Assembly (NCBI GenBank): GCA_945859605.1
Contig: OX243825.1
Location: forward strand, 4,503,291 to 4,567,290
Reading direction: 5' to 3'
Source of the DNA: Lumbricus rubellus
Taxonomy: Eukaryota; Annelida; Clitellata; Crassiclitellata; Lumbricidae
DNA: 64,000 nucleotides
In this document: positions 38,701 through 50,349 of the stretch, piece after piece
Layout of the letters: every line of letters starts with the position of its first letter
How positions within the stretch are numbered: position 1 is the first letter of the stretch
Position numbers and translations under genes: made by a program
Notes under the pieces: generated by a model
The model's database searches: none
What the model was told of the DNA's origin: nothing
What the model saw: only the letters and a program-made list of their open reading frames with translations

Positions 38701-41700
38701 TAGCAGTTGAGCCAACAACGCCCAATGTGTTTTGGGGTCCTTCCACACGAAACCGTTCAGTAGCTGAAATTTTTTTAAAACACCTAATAATCTGAGTGTG
38801 TTTAGAATGACGGCATAACGTGAAAGCACACCATGACCATCGTCCATAATTTTATCGCCAGGATTTGGCTCAAAACTATAAGAATGTTAGACTATGCGGG
38901 ACCACTTGTGGAATGAAGGGGCCTCTCGTTTTCGCTCAATTTGGATGTTATTGGTTAATTACATGTATAATTGGTCGATGACTGACTAGCGTGGTGTAGG
39001 AATTGTTTTTATAACGTCTGAATTTATAATGCGCGACTCTTAAGACTAAAGGTTACTGCTGTGTACCACTTTATCCACGAGCTGTCGTGTTGTCTGGGTC
39101 GTCATGAGAAAGCCCGAATACTCCGAATGGGGGGGGGGGGGGGGTGAATGCATGTAACTAGAAGCGAAGATCAGAAAGATGTCTTCTATTTGAATTGCTC
39201 GTGTTGTCTATGGCAGACATTTTCATGGACATGATACCAATGTGAAGACTGGCCTACAGAAATCGTCTATAAAAATTGGCAATTTATTGTGCCACGCAGT
39301 CATTGACTGTTGCAACACGGCCAGTACTGAGTAAAGCCTAGGTGCGGCAACGCTCCGGCTGAGTTGAGACCGGACCTTGATTTTTCGACTCGTGATTATC
39401 TGCAGTTTGTTATCAATTCTATTACAGAAAATTCCTTTGAACAAACTCATAACCTCTTATCTGTAGGCCTATGTTGGCTTAATCAACCATGGGAATAAAA
39501 TTACCGAACTTTTAACTGTTGAATTAGAACATTCTGCTAGGCATAATTTTTATCCTGAAAACAAACAAGTACACATTTTAAACCAGAACTTAGAATCATG
39601 TATGCTGCAACCTACATGTACTTACAGATGACTTTGACAACCGGTGTTTCGCACGTGGCATTTGGAATATTTGTAGCCATGCCTGCGATCGGTTTTCCAT
39701 TATCTTTAGTTTCAACTGTAATTGAAGTGATGCAAGTGTACGATGGAACCTCTGGTGCCGAAGCAACAACTAAATCAGATCGACTTTTGGCTTTTTCAAC
39801 TGACTTTGGGGCATCTTTCGCTCCTTGCCAGACCATCGATGTTCTGTTTGCTTCATTGTATGCCATCGCACAGTTCAGCTGCACTTCATCTCCTACTGCT
39901 GTTTCATTCCAAAATGTTGTCATTGTACAGTTCGGTTGAGCCTCTACAATTGAACACAAGGAAGTGAGCCTTTACAATATTTTTTACAAATCTGAACGTT
40001 CCTATGAAACCATATCAATAAAAACTCTCAAAAATTATAGCTATCTTTCATTGAAAATTTAATTTCATAATAACTATCGCATAAAATTTATCGATGAGCA
40101 GGTTAAACCGTTAGTTTCCGTTACTAAATCATTTGCCCAGAAAATATACAGGGTGGGCCATAAAAATAGTAATCCAACGGTTTGTTGCCAATATCGCCCC
40201 CGCCAAAATAAATTCAAATAAGATTTTACAGGCTTAAGGGTAATTCATATCCGGTCATCTATATTTCACCGGATAAGATATTTCATCGATATATTTGAAA
40301 CAGAACTAAAGTTATATCAGTTTTAGTCACCCACTGTTTTTGATCGATCCAAAAACCTGACGCAACAAAAAGTAATAATTTTTTTTATTAAATCACATCT
40401 CAAATAATTGTTACCAAACGAGCTTGATGTTGCTCCACAACTTGTGTTCAATGTTTCCACCACCAGTGCTCACATTTGTTCTCACTCTTTGTAAAGTTCT
40501 TGATGGCCGTGTTGGCCTGATGGCCTTGTTGATGTGTTCCAAAAATAGGTCTTCCCATATCAATTCCAATGCGACTATCAATTTTCTTATAGCTCTTGGT
40601 TTTGGCCACAGATTGTGGTATTTCTCCGGTATGGCTCTCCAGACTTGATAATATATAGGGTAAAAATCCGGAGATTAAGGGTTATTGGTTCTTTTCAGTG
40701 AAACCAGAACAATAATATTGACGTTGAGCCGATCTCCTTTCACACAACGGCATATTTCTCAACTATCAATTTAACTCGTAATTTCTCTCCGCTCTAACTG
40801 TTTATCAGAGTAAGTGGTGATTATAGCTCAAGACCCTGCTGATGAAGTATCTGAATCCACATTTTGTCTGTCATTGAAGAATTGGCCATTTTAATGTCTC
40901 GCAAATTTCAATTTTACTGATTTAATAGCAAAATTTGAATCTGAAAAACTCTCTATTTGCAACTTCATAGTCATCATGTCACAATGACTTGCAGCTGCAC
41001 TGGTAGGCTATAGCCTATGTTTTTTCTGAGTAGTAACAATAATGATTGTCTGGCAATATCAAGTTCCTTTGATAATAAATATTTTAGATGTGACTTTATA
41101 ACATCGGTTTTGATGCATTTTTGATGCGTTACGTTTTTGACGTTAAAAATCAGTCGATGGGCTCACTTAAAGTTATATAACTTGTGTCCTGTTTCAAATA
41201 TTTCGAAGAAATTTTGATACTGTACGTCGATATGAATTAATTACCTTTAGGGCAGTAGAACTTGCTTTGAAAAATTCCCATTTTTGGCCAAGATATTGAC
41301 AAAAATCGGTAGGGGATTACTTTGATAGCCCACCCTGTATATATTTTTGCATGCAAATGTTCTTGTCAATACAGATTTTCAGCCAGGGGAGACTCTGTTT
41401 CAGGGGAGACTTCGTATTGGAGAGAGACTTTATTATTGTGACATAGGCGCATTTTGCAAGTTGCTTAAATGTATTGCAGGTTGTGTGCTAAGTTTGTAGT
41501 CACGATCGATGTTAATTGAGACAACTGCATGATCTACCGGTTGCGGTCTGTTAACAGAATTGTTGAACAAACGAAAATTGTTATTATTATAACTAATTTG
41601 ACTTGTTGTGTTTGGACTGGAAACGCATTTTTAGTAAGTTCCTTAAGGGCGCTATCTGCATACACAGGCCATTCCGCACATAAGCAATCATGAATAGACA

Positions 41701-42423
41701 CATCCACAGACACACGCACACACGTTCACACACGCACACACACAAACACACACACAGACACAAACACACACAAACACACACTCATAAGTGTAGCCTATAC
41801 AACTAAACACTGCTTACCCAATATAATAAGATGAGCAGTTTTAGTAGCTTGACTTGAAGAAATGATAGCTGAACAAATGAATCGTCCGGCGTCTGTCAAT
41901 TGAACGTTTCTAATAACCAAATCACATCCAGACGAATTGTCGACACTGTATCGATCTTTATCAACACCATCCAGTATTGTTCTTGGTCCTTTGAAGACAG
42001 TTATCGAACTGTAGCCACGCACAAATTTCTGCCAGTCAATTCCATTGCAGTTTCTAGACGGAGACGAACATTTCAAGGTAACAGTTGAGCCAACAACGCT
42101 AGCTGTGTTCTGAGGTCCCTCCAACTGACTTTCCAGTGCACCTAAATGAACATTGGAAGAAATCAGTATTAGCGATCATTTTAGTTTAATCATAGGCCTA
42201 CACAAAAAGTTTGACATACAAATACAGACTGGAATAGAGGCACAGGCAGCCATCGGGACATGCATGACATGACATTTAATGACGAGATGTAGGCAGGAAA
42301 TTCCACCAGCTCCATGTAGTTATTTTTATGGATCAAATATAAGCCTAACATTTAAATGTAAGGAGTAACTCATATCTACTAACCTGTAACACTAAGTAGG
42401 ATTGCAAGTACGAAGAGTTCCAT
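29707..42423 (-). CDS. Gene D: seven-Ig receptor (V-C-V-C-V-C-I) with two-tyrosine tail
   Basis: Complete model of 872 residues from eleven exons: signal 42423-42384 (MELFVLAILLSVT), V 42141-41818, C 39943-39626, V 38763-38440, C 37143-36817, V 35841-35524, C 34031-33702, I-set-like 32860-32585, membrane 31408-31235, micro-exon 30306-30297, tail 29884-29707. The sum (2,619 nt) is in frame, and every internal Ig exon is phase 1-1. The first V is of the IDWQKF class; V2 and V3 are of the IEWVKY/IEWLKY class. The membrane exon has VVASVAAGVLFICLLFILP; the tail has EEYPLSENPDLY and EPPSRPQLALPPR. Introns hold several transposons and a foreign reading frame at 31515-31766. It is the longest receptor in the window, as expected from serial duplication of a V-C exon pair. 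Confidence 0.88.
30297..30306 (-). other. 10-nt micro-exon of gene D
   Basis: TTTTCAG/ATAAAATAAG/GTTAGC, identical in its ten bases to the gene C micro-exon, about 930 nt after the membrane exon. Confidence 0.85.
30478..30539. mobile_element. Fold-back element 4 (62 bp)
   Basis: A 62-bp element: GGTATCCGGACGTTTCATCC at the left, GGATGAAACGTCCTAGAATT at the right, flanked by the exact 9-bp duplication ATCGGACAT (30469-30477, 30540-30548). It lies in the intron before the micro-exon of gene D. Termini resemble those of the larger fold-back elements. Confidence 0.8.
31515..31766 (-). CDS. Tail-fibre-like reading frame nested in a gene D intron
   Basis: An 83-codon frame starting MPVDKFGHTDSGSTQRV, with the motif LRLDGANPATGDLNMSGHTI followed by RGLP. 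This style of repeat (DGxNPATGDLNM) is typical of phage tail-fibre and collar proteins, and I believe similar frames occur in animal genomes, possibly linked with large viral-like transposons; that link is from memory. It lies between the third Ig and membrane exons of gene D, same strand. A strong donor (GCT/GTAAGT) ends the conserved-looking part after GIDEA, so it may be a first exon. Its codon and residue style differs from the receptor exons. It could be a captured gene, a viral-element fragment or a pseudogene. Confidence 0.55.
   Translation of the reverse strand: MPVDKFGHTDSGSTQRVIAGGVTESQVNSTFLRLDGANPATGDLNMSGHTIRGLPTTNTANTPEAGIDEAVSRVCPVLSHGPK
34701..35482. mobile_element. piggyBac-like non-autonomous element
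   Basis: 782 bp flanked by TTAA (34697-34700, 35483-35486), with terminal inverted repeats CCTTCGCCATA / TATGGCGAAGG. Subterminal GGGGGTC...GACCCCC palindromes lie at both ends, and a larger internal inverted repeat pairs about 34800-34890 with 35110-35210. It is in the intron between the third V and third C exons of gene D. Confidence 0.85.
36478..36770 (-). mobile_element. Truncated LINE 3' end with (ATTC)n
   Basis: (ATTC)n at 36485-36518, then TTTATATAGCGCCTCTTCAA, and on the minus strand a frame ending SFSVVGPVVWNALPLELRLF, the LINE ORF C-terminal motif. The insertion lies just 3' of the second C exon of gene D. Confidence 0.8.
37345..38332. mobile_element. Fold-back element 2 (arms of GGGCGACCATCAAAAG repeats)
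   Basis: 988 bp. Both arms (about 130 bp) are tandem runs of short units such as AAAGGGCGACCATCAAAAG and AAAAGAGCGAC, inverted relative to each other. Outer bases read GGTTCACTATCAATAAGGCG at the left and, reversed, GGTATCCTACCGATAAGGCG at the right. The flanks share only GGCC, so a target duplication is not clear. It lies between V2 and C2 of gene D. A hAT MITE has inserted inside. Confidence 0.82.
37656..37974. mobile_element. hAT-like MITE nested in fold-back element 2
   Basis: 319 bp with ends CAAGGGTGGATACAG and, reversed, CAGGGGCGGCTCCA. The 8-bp duplication AGGTAGCC is exact (37648-37655, 37975-37982). Confidence 0.85.
40149..41337. mobile_element. mariner-type transposon, decayed
   Basis: 1,189 bp, ends CAGGGTGGGCCATAAAAATA and, reversed, CAGGGTGGGCTATCAAAGTA, each next to TA. 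It is in the intron between the first V and first C exons of gene D. It retains the end of a transposase gene. Confidence 0.85.
40411..40674 (-). pseudogene. Tc1/mariner transposase C-terminal remnant
   Basis: The minus frame begins SPDFYPIYYQVWRAIPEKY, matching the SPD..P block that carries the third catalytic aspartate of mariner transposases, and continues to the C-terminal GGGNIEHKLW before a stop. A stop two codons upstream and no readable N-terminal part show it is dead. Confidence 0.75.
41700..41785. repeat. (CA)n-rich microsatellite
   Basis: CACACACA runs mixed with CAGACA and CAAACA next to the donor of the first V exon of gene D. The Cys/Val-rich minus-strand frames here are repeat translations. 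Confidence 0.85.
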
Positions 42424-42974
42424 CCTCTTGGAATAGACTAAATACAACTTCGCGTATGAAGCCGGAAGTTCAGGACACTCTGTTATTAGCCAGGATTCGT
42501 TTGCGTATAATTATGTAGGCCCTATTATAGGCAATTTAACCGTGTCTGTGCAGTAATAATTGCCATCACATACCCCTAAATGTTTTGTATAGCCTATACT
42601 TACTCGGCCTTCTGTCGCTTGTGCCCAATCTATAGTTTACATGTGCACACATTCAGATCCTATTTCTATGCAATCGTTACCCAGTTCCCATTACCGTCTG
42701 ATCCTTTCCGACAAACAATAATTATAAAAGGCCTACATGTACAGTTGTACACGGTGTCTCGATGTAAAGTAGAACCCAGCAAAAACTGTCATTAGGCTAC
42801 TCGGTCACAACTGTATTATGACTGTAATTTTTAAAACAGCAGCATTAGCCAAGTCATAATTATGACCACATAATCCTAACGCCGATTAGAATCATACGAG
42901 TACCGGTATTTCGTAGCCTAAGTTTGTCAACTTTAAATTATAAGCGTTTGAGATGCTACACCTAAAAAAGGGGA

Positions 42975-43365
42975 TTTCCAACATGCAAACTTACTGAAAC
43001 GAAGTGAAGTTTATCTACATATGATGTTCAAAATGTCCTCCTTGTTCACGGACACACGACCTGTTTGATGGTTGGGTCGATTATCACTTGGTCAAACTAC
43101 TGTCACTCTTCAAACAGACGCGCCCTACCTAAGGTTATCCATGTCATGAATACGGAAAGAAAAACGCGCTCCTCGGTTTCACTCCGGATTGAGATCTAGA
43201 CTACAGTTGGGCGGCCACAGCTGCGGGATATGAAGCTGGATGTCTCCCTGGGCAGCTACTACGCTACGGCGTCCACGGTCGTGTGTCCGTGAATAACGAT
43301 GACATTTTGAACACCAGCTGTAGCTGAACCTCACTTCCTTTCAGCTTTTGCATGTAAAAGATGTT
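42975..43365. mobile_element. MITE, copy 2 of a pair
   Basis: About 390 bp with inverted termini (CCAACATGCAAAC / CAGCTTTTGCATGTA; GTTCAAAATGTCCTCCTTGT / GATGACATTTTGAAC). Its core aligns with the reverse complement of 8440-8800. It lies about 550 bp upstream of gene D. Confidence 0.65.
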
Positions 43366-43519
43366 ATCAAAAAAGCATAATGCAAACCCTATTCGACCGA
43401 TTCCGAGTTCAAATTCAAACCGCCCATAATTATGCCTTCGCCGAATTCGGGCGCGTTTCAACTGGTCGTTCCGCAAGGCTTATATAGCGCGTATTCAATA
43501 TAGATTCAGCACATTCAAT

Positions 43520-43815
43520 AGCGGAGGGGGATGGAGGAGGGAGGGATGCAGGGAGGCAGAGGAAGGGACGGAAAGATGGGGAACTGGGAGAGGGAGGGTG
43601 AAGGGGAAGGTGGAGGGTAGGGTGCAGAGGAGGTGGAGGGCGAAGGAGGGGGGACGGGAGGAGGTAGAGGGGGAGTGGAGGGGTCTGCACTGGGAGGGGG
43701 AAGAGGAAGGGAAGGGGATGATAGGGGAGGGGAGGAGGAGAGGGAGGAAAAGGGGGAGGGGGGATGGTGAGGGGAAGGGGAGGTCGAATGGAGGTAGGGA
43801 CGGGTGGTTGGATGC
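43520..43815. repeat. Purine-rich (GGAGG)n tract
   Basis: About 290 bp almost purely G and A on the plus strand, able to form triplex or G-quadruplex structures. The Pro-rich minus-strand frames are artefacts. Confidence 0.85.
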
Positions 43816-44124
43816 TCTTTTCAGCCACAGCAACGCGTGGCCAGGTACGCTAGCTTTTAATAATTTTTTGGTGGGGGGGGGGTTGCCCAGCGTTCAACAT
43901 GGTTCAGTTCTTCTTGAATGGTATTTCCTATTCTTGCGCCTACGTGACTGATGTGACTAGACAAATTGTCTAGGACCTACAACTAAGTAGGTATTTTAGA
44001 CCTTATTGTGCTGCAGGTCTGCGCATCGGAAAACGCATCACGTTGCATTTTTTCTGATGCGTATGGTTTTTTTTTACCCAGTTGGGTTTCAACTTTCAAG
44101 CCCACTGCGGAACCATACTACTTT

Positions 44125-44520
44125 ATCCTGGTTTCTCTTTCTCTCTCTTTTTCTCTTTCTCTCTCTGTCTGTCTGTCTCGCGCTCTCTGTCTGTCTGCCT
44201 CTGTCTGTCTGCCTCTGTCTCTGTCTTTGTCTCTGTCTCTGTCTCTCTCTGTCTCTCTGTCTCTCTGTCTCTGTCTCTGTCTCTGTCTCTCTTTCTCTCT
44301 CTCTTTGTCTCTCTTTGTCTCTCTCCTCTCTTTCTCTTTCTTTCTCTCTCTCTTTGTGTCTCTCCTCTCTTTCTTTCTTTCTCTTTCTCCTGCCAATCTC
44401 AGTATTGTCTTCTCTTTACCCATCTCTTGCTGAAAGAGAAAGAGAAAGAGAAAGCGAAAGAGAGGAGAGAGACAGACAGACAGAGCCATAGAAGAGAAAG
44501 AAAAGAAAAAGAAAGAACGA
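44125..44520. repeat. (CT)n tract followed by (GA)n tract
   Basis: Pyrimidine-only TCTCTG/TCTTT repeats to about 44420, then GAGAAAGA purine repeats from 44430 to 44520; the two halves can fold back. Confidence 0.9.
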
Positions 44521-44734
44521 CGAACAAGCACATTTACTCATAAATTGTTGCTGAACAGGAAAAGAAGGTAGAACTCACAAGTAGAAGAAAATTATGAAAT
44601 TCACGAATAATTTAATTCTTAAATATGAGAAAAATGAGATGCGCTATATGTCAAAACAAAACGTCTTGATAATTCCCTTTGAAGGTTATTCTTTGTTCCC
44701 TGACATTTGCAATCGAATCTCCATAAGTCACTAC

Positions 44735-44915
44735 AGGGATTTTTTAACGTGAAGTTGCACACAAAATGTGCAGTTGTAGAAGCACTTCTGTACAGTAAAA
44801 ACTAGCAAAAAAGGTCACTGTCCTCCGATTGGAAGTAATTTACCATGGAGGATGGGAAAGGAGAGAAGGAGTTGTGCAGTTCTAAAAAATTCCTTAAAAA
44901 CAGCCCTGAGTCACT
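44735..44915. repeat. Dispersed repeat, copy 1
   Basis: Shares GTTGTAGAAGCACTTCTGT, ATTTACCATGGAGGAT and GTTGTGCAGTTCTAAAAA with 54560-54775. It is probably one of a family of unclassified repeats. Confidence 0.7.
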
Positions 44916-44999
44916 ATGCAGGTCTAATTCATTGTATACATGTATAATGCCTATTAATAATCTATTACTTCAACAAAACAATTAGAACTATTAGTGTTT

Positions 45000-45760
45000 T
45001 TTAGAAAACGATGTTGAATGTGCTCTTGACCTACCTGCGTGCCAATGATGGGACTCAAAATGGACCAAACACGAGTTCCACTTAGGAATATGGGTTTCAT
45101 GTGAGCCTCATGCGTAGAATTGTTATACTACTAGTTAGAGAAATCAGGCAACTTGTTACTTGTCGACAGTGTGCACCAAAATGGTTGAAGCGAATATTAA
45201 TTTTGTGCGAATTTGAGACTAACAGAGAATGTAAAATTCATGGGAAAACATTAGCCTATAATAGCCTATATATGCGTAAGCATTCTAGCAAATACGAAAG
45301 AATAATAAGTAGGTTAGGTAAAGAGCAAAGATCAACACAGGTTATAGTAACTGAATACGAGTCTCTTCCGAAACGGTCATAAACTGAAGCAAAGTGCACA
45401 TTGCACAATTAGAACGTTTCTGTAGCAGCTGCTGTTGTGGTATTTAAGTAGCTACGCAATGGATTACTAACTAAGCGGGACTAAGAGAAATGTACATTGT
45501 AATTCAAAACATTGGTGTAAACCTAAGTTTGAATCTCCCGATTGTTTATAGGCCTAGTCAAGTAGGCTACGTCTGCAGTCGTATATAATAATCCGCGTAG
45601 CCGGACATTAATCAGTTTTCATTTTCTTCTCTAAGTACAAAATATTATATTCGGCATCGCGATGCGCTAGGCTATTTTGAAATGAAACAACAGCACGAAA
45701 TGTAGCCTACTGTAAGTGGCCTACAAGAGAATAAAGTACGACATCGCATCAACGTACATC
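45000..45760 (-). other. Orphan copy of receptor downstream sequence
   Basis: Patches resemble the blocks downstream of genes D (28490-28990) and E (57550-58085), for example GAATACGAGTCTCTTCCGAA versus GAATACGATCTTCCTCCGAA. No receptor gene ends just before it on the minus strand, so it may mark a lost gene copy. Confidence 0.35.
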
Positions 45761-46539
45761 AATAACTAATTGACATTAGTCTTCACTTTACATATTACAC
45801 ATAGATGTATAGGCACACATGCAGGCCTATATAATTATAGCCTACACCATTTCAATGAACTCCATTTGGCAATGCAATTAAGTCTAATGCAAACCATCGT
45901 CGCTTCATCGTCATCGAGGGGTAGCCTACCGTATGCAGATACACAAAGGCCTACGCACACGTTGTCATATTATTATGGCCTACAAAACATGCATGACATT
46001 GAAGTCATGCATCGTCACACATAAATCATTGTTACATGTCGCCTCGTCTTTCTCTTTTGCGAAAGTCCCAGCGACAGTAGGGCGGTTTTTCGAAAACACA
46101 CTCATGCTATCAATTATTACAAACGTCTTCCACAAATTAGAAACCTGTATCAACGTAGATGCGTAACCACCAATACCCACGCACAAACTAAGTATTAGGC
46201 CACCGTGGTCACCAAAGCGTAACACACGACTGCGTGCACGTCCAAACGAAGCATATAACAAAGAATGGTTCATCCTAACTTCCCAAGCATTTCTATTCAT
46301 GGCCTACTCATCGACAATCCTTCTCTTACACTAAACTGTGTGCGTCTTGGCTACAATCCCACGCATCAATACAATGAAAGGATGTATTGCATATCCGTTC
46401 ATATAGGCCTACAAATAAGAAACATGCAAAACGCTGTAGGTGTATACTGTATCAGGGCCTACTACGCCATGGGGGGATGGAAGCAGACTGCTTCCAATTT
46501 GAGCTAGGGGGGGAAGTCCCCCCCCCTAATGATGAAGTT

Positions 46540-47005
46540 GAGTATAAAAAATTTCCTCCTGAACATTTCCCCCGGTATTCCCCATCACCTGCTATGGTCT
46601 TCCTCCAGGTAAATTCTCCGAACAATCCCTCCCCGTCACAACACAGGGTACATCTTCATTTAATTTGACTTTTGCTTAACACTCGCCTAAATTTGTCCCT
46701 GCACTTCCATCACATTCGCAACTACCAGGGCTTGCCACACGAGGGTGGGGGCCCGGGGAAGTAATTAAGTATCCTGATCCAAACTGTGCCAGAGGGATAT
46801 CCCCTCTAATAAGATGGGCATAATTAAGAGATTTTCTTCTGGAATCTCCCTCTGTAGTCTGTACCACCCTTCCCCCAAATCCACGGTAAATTCCCATTGA
46901 ACGTTCATTCTGCCATCTCAAGGGTAGATCTTCATTTAGTAGACCTATGATATTTGCTTTACAGTCACCTAAATTTGTCCCTGAACCTATATGGCACTCG
47001 CTCTC
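46540..47005. repeat. Decayed 283-bp tandem duplication
   Basis: ACTCGCCTAAATTTGTCCCTG (46680) recurs as CACCTAAATTTGTCCCTG (46967), preceded in both by related blocks (TCTTCATTTA, GGTAAATTC, CCCC runs). A 112-codon minus-strand frame (47014-46676) reads TNLGDC and TNLGEC in the two halves, but I recognise no family. Confidence 0.5.
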
Positions 47006-47954
47006 ACAACTCATATTTAATTACATTACTTGTTTAAAAAAATTAAAGTATATTCCATATCTACTGACACTGCATTGATTTTTTAATACGGGTCTCAAAT
47101 AAAATGAACGATATTTTAAGAATGAATTTTAGCTAGGCCTATATGAAGCAAAGAAGCAACAGTAAATTAGTAGTTTTGTTCATATAGCCTAAAAGGTTTC
47201 TTGTCTGTTTAGCCTAAGTAAACATTAATCAAGCAATAAAAGCTTGGCTGCTCCACAATTGAAGTTCAAAAGTCAAGTAAAGCAAATGGCTTATAAATTC
47301 CACCCTCAAACATTAAAGCATTAATGAAGTCTGTAGAAATGCAAATTGCTTACACTTGGGTAGAATAAATTTGAGGTAAATGTTCGGGAGAATGGTTATA
47401 TTGAAATGCTCTGGTGGAATCCAGAGAGGAAATTAAGAGAAATGTCCATGGGATTTGTCTATGGGATTTGTCTGGATCCCAAAATGGATGTTGCTTAGCA
47501 TTGTACAACTGACAGTAGACTACTCATGCAATTTGATATACCAAAAGAAGTTGATATTTTGCTGAATGCTGGACCTTTCCAAACTTCACAGGACTACAGT
47601 GTTTAACGCATTGTTAACCCACAATGGGAAATTGTGGAATGTTGCCATTATATTGTGCAAATTAAAAAAATTAAATAATGGGGAGAGGACATTTTACGAT
47701 ATTCTAAACCACGTTTCTGAGCACTGAATTCACGAGCAATTTTGTAAAGATGACAGCTTAAAAAGATACAATTAGGCTATAGCGTGCAAATTCAAAAAGG
47801 TGCAATTATCATGATTTTATCGTTCACAAACAGCACCGCATCAGTCTTTTGATATCCTGCATGCAAACTGCACACCGCATTAAGATTAGCCGTAGTCATA
47901 GTCACTGTAGTCTACGAGTGGATGATGAAAAGTTTGTAATGAGTCGAATTTATT

Positions 47955-48110
47955 TAAAGTGTATGGCAGCTTTTTAGAAGCGGAATCTGCAGTAGGACGT
48001 GATGCCCTTCTAAAAAGCTGCAATACACTTAGCACAATCATACACTTGCTGGAATCTGGAGCACTCCAGAGTAGTAGCCTTGAAGGAGCGCTATGTAGGC
48101 TACATCTTTG
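47955..48110 (+). mobile_element. Inverted repeat plus LINE 3' end
   Basis: GTGTATGGCAGCTTTTTAGA and its complement TCTAAAAAGCTGCAATACAC form a fold-back at 47957-48033. It is followed by CCAGAGTAGTAGCCTTGAAG and GAGCGCTATG, a degenerate LINE 3' hairpin. Confidence 0.4.
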
Positions 48111-49162
48111 CAATGCGAAAATGCACGATCAGTATCATGTATGTCTGTACAATTATAAACGTGCAAATATCATTTGAACCTGAATAGAAAGTTACTAACT
48201 GATAACCGACTAACTCCGTCAGCAATAAAGAAGAGTTCGACTGGCTGCGAAGTCAGAGACAATGTCGACAAACTTGGTTAGACAAGATGATGGAGCCCAA
48301 GCAAGATGGATCCGCAACACAAGCTCAGCAATTCGGTAGACGAAACAGGAAGACAGTGAAGAATGTCACGCATTAAGGCGGAGACAGTGGCATAATTATG
48401 GTGGCATAATTATGGTGACATAATTTTATAATAAAGATCACACATTGAACATCAATACCTGATTCCCATTTTGCATTTTGATGATGCGCTCAGTAAAAAG
48501 AAGAGCTGGGTAAGGAAAGCTTAGGCTACAATGTACTAAGAGTAGCGTATGAAAACGGAAGACATAAATTATTAGGGCGCGGTTGTGCAGTGGTGGCTGT
48601 CGGGAAAACCCACGTCAGTGTACATGTAGAAGTGCCACTTAGTTTCCGGTCGTGGACATACATGTAGTCAAGTGTGTCCATAATACATCTTATTTTCAAA
48701 AACAACTTTACTTCCTCGTTTCATTGATTTTAAATTTTGCAAAAGCCGTAAATATTGCACATGAGTAAGCCAACCATGGAATTCACCGAACTCCGTCTAA
48801 GAGAATAATGTCAGATGCGCTTTTCAATTGGGCGGGAATTTACCGTGGGATTATGTAGACCCTATTGTGTCTATTATGTAGCCTATCATAATATGCAAAT
48901 TCTTGCTATATTCAGTAAGGGTGTTCACAGACATCAGAAGAAGATTAAATTCGTGATCGGGCAATAAAATTGTGGAGGTTTGTGCACGTTGGCCCCAACG
49001 AGGACATACCTTATGCAGAAAAACCCAAACCTTTATTGCTTTACTTCCTTGTGCTGTATTCGTGTAGGCTGTTGATGCCTACATGCATTCTTCTTCTTTT
49101 TCTTCCGGCTGGAATTATTAATCCCTCGCAGGGGAGGGGTCAGCCACTCGGATGCTCACATG

Positions 49163-49170
49163 TATAAATA
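49163..49170 (+). promoter_or_regulatory. TATA box of gene F
   Basis: TATAAATA, 152 nt before the start codon. A start site about 30 nt downstream (near 49193) would give a 5' leader of about 130 nt. No comparable TATA box is clear for the minus-strand genes. Confidence 0.55.
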
Positions 49171-49321
49171 GGCCTGTATATTAAGCATGAGCACAACCGT
49201 TACACCAAGAAACTTGTTGACTTCAGACGACAGATACTGCGTTCGGGCATTATTCAGGTTAAGAATTTTATAACAAGCAGATCTACTGCAGTGCTATCAA
49301 GACGTTTGAACACCTTCGAAG

Positions 49322-50301
49322 ATGAACGCTTCTGCAGCACTAGTGTTTCTGATCATCGCAATGGGAGGTAATAATTATTGTTTTTCTTGTCTCAAAGAGG
49401 TACCGGTAATTATTTCTCTTATTATATCAAATTGAATCACGCTCTGCTGAATGTAAAAATCGCCAGTGCAACGTTCCTGAGCTTTTGAAATGGTTTGGAT
49501 GAAAGGTTCTTTAAAAGAATAATATTAAGACTGTGCCCTGCATTGCTTTCCCGATCTTACGTTCCCTGCTTAGGGCGAATTCCTCATCAGTCATCACCCA
49601 AACACAAACTGCTCTTAGACAGCACTATGCTTTCTATGTCATTGATCCCATGGTATGGAATGGACATCCGCTATCCAGGGCTGAAAGTGGTTTGGAAAAG
49701 TTGCCGGGTCTTACTTTGGCGGACGAGCACGCCTTTGGCCCATAAATTTTTCTGACGACGTTTTTCCTATAGCTATTTGCCCAGAATTACCGAAAATTAT
49801 ACCATTTTACCTACTTTTGGCACCTGACGGCCTCTTTTGCGACCCGGCTGAGACCCGGCAGATGCAGGTCTCAAAAATCGATGCCGAGTCTCAGACCCGG
49901 ACCGACCCGGCTCACTTTCAGCTCTGCCGCTATCTACGCCGAGGATTTGCTCAGCTGCGTTTTATTGTTGCCCTAAAACACTACTTTTCAGTCAAGGTTG
50001 GGTCGGGAGCGCTCCTTACTAATATTTTCCCACCGAGAGAGAGTCCATAGGCTGTATAGGCCCTACAATCCTCAACATCGTCCTCATAATTTCTAACTAC
50101 CTATTAAGGACGACGGAAATTACATTTCTCGAGTACTTTATAGATACTCAACCACTGCCCCTCTTTCTGACTTCCATCCAGTTGAATGACTTATAATTTT
50201 TTATCTTGTTTTTTATTGAATTGTTATGATTTTTCTGTATCATTAATTTTTTATAAATTTGTAATTGGCTGCGATGTGTCAGCTAGAATCTCAATAAAAA
50301 C

Positions 50302-50349
<48 letters not shown>

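Larger units (their letters stand above)
42424..49162. other. Gene-poor interval between genes D and F
   Basis: 42460-42690 is the duplicated upstream block of gene D. It contains the MITE at 42975-43365, purine and pyrimidine tracts at 43520-44520, a dispersed repeat at 44735-44915, an orphan downstream block at 45000-45760, a decayed tandem duplication at 46540-47005, and a LINE 3' end at 48040-48105. 45760-46500 and 47050-47950 show nothing recognisable. Confidence 0.55.

Noticed and set aside
39598..39967. Plus-strand frames of about 100 codons opposite the C exons (also near 36825, 24823, 62850)
   Set aside because: Antisense shadows of Ig exons; they contain no independent motifs and their ends do not match splice sites.
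43430..44543. Proline-rich and Ser/Leu-rich frames of 110-160 codons
   Set aside because: They come from purine and pyrimidine tracts; overlapping frames on both strands are open only because of the composition.
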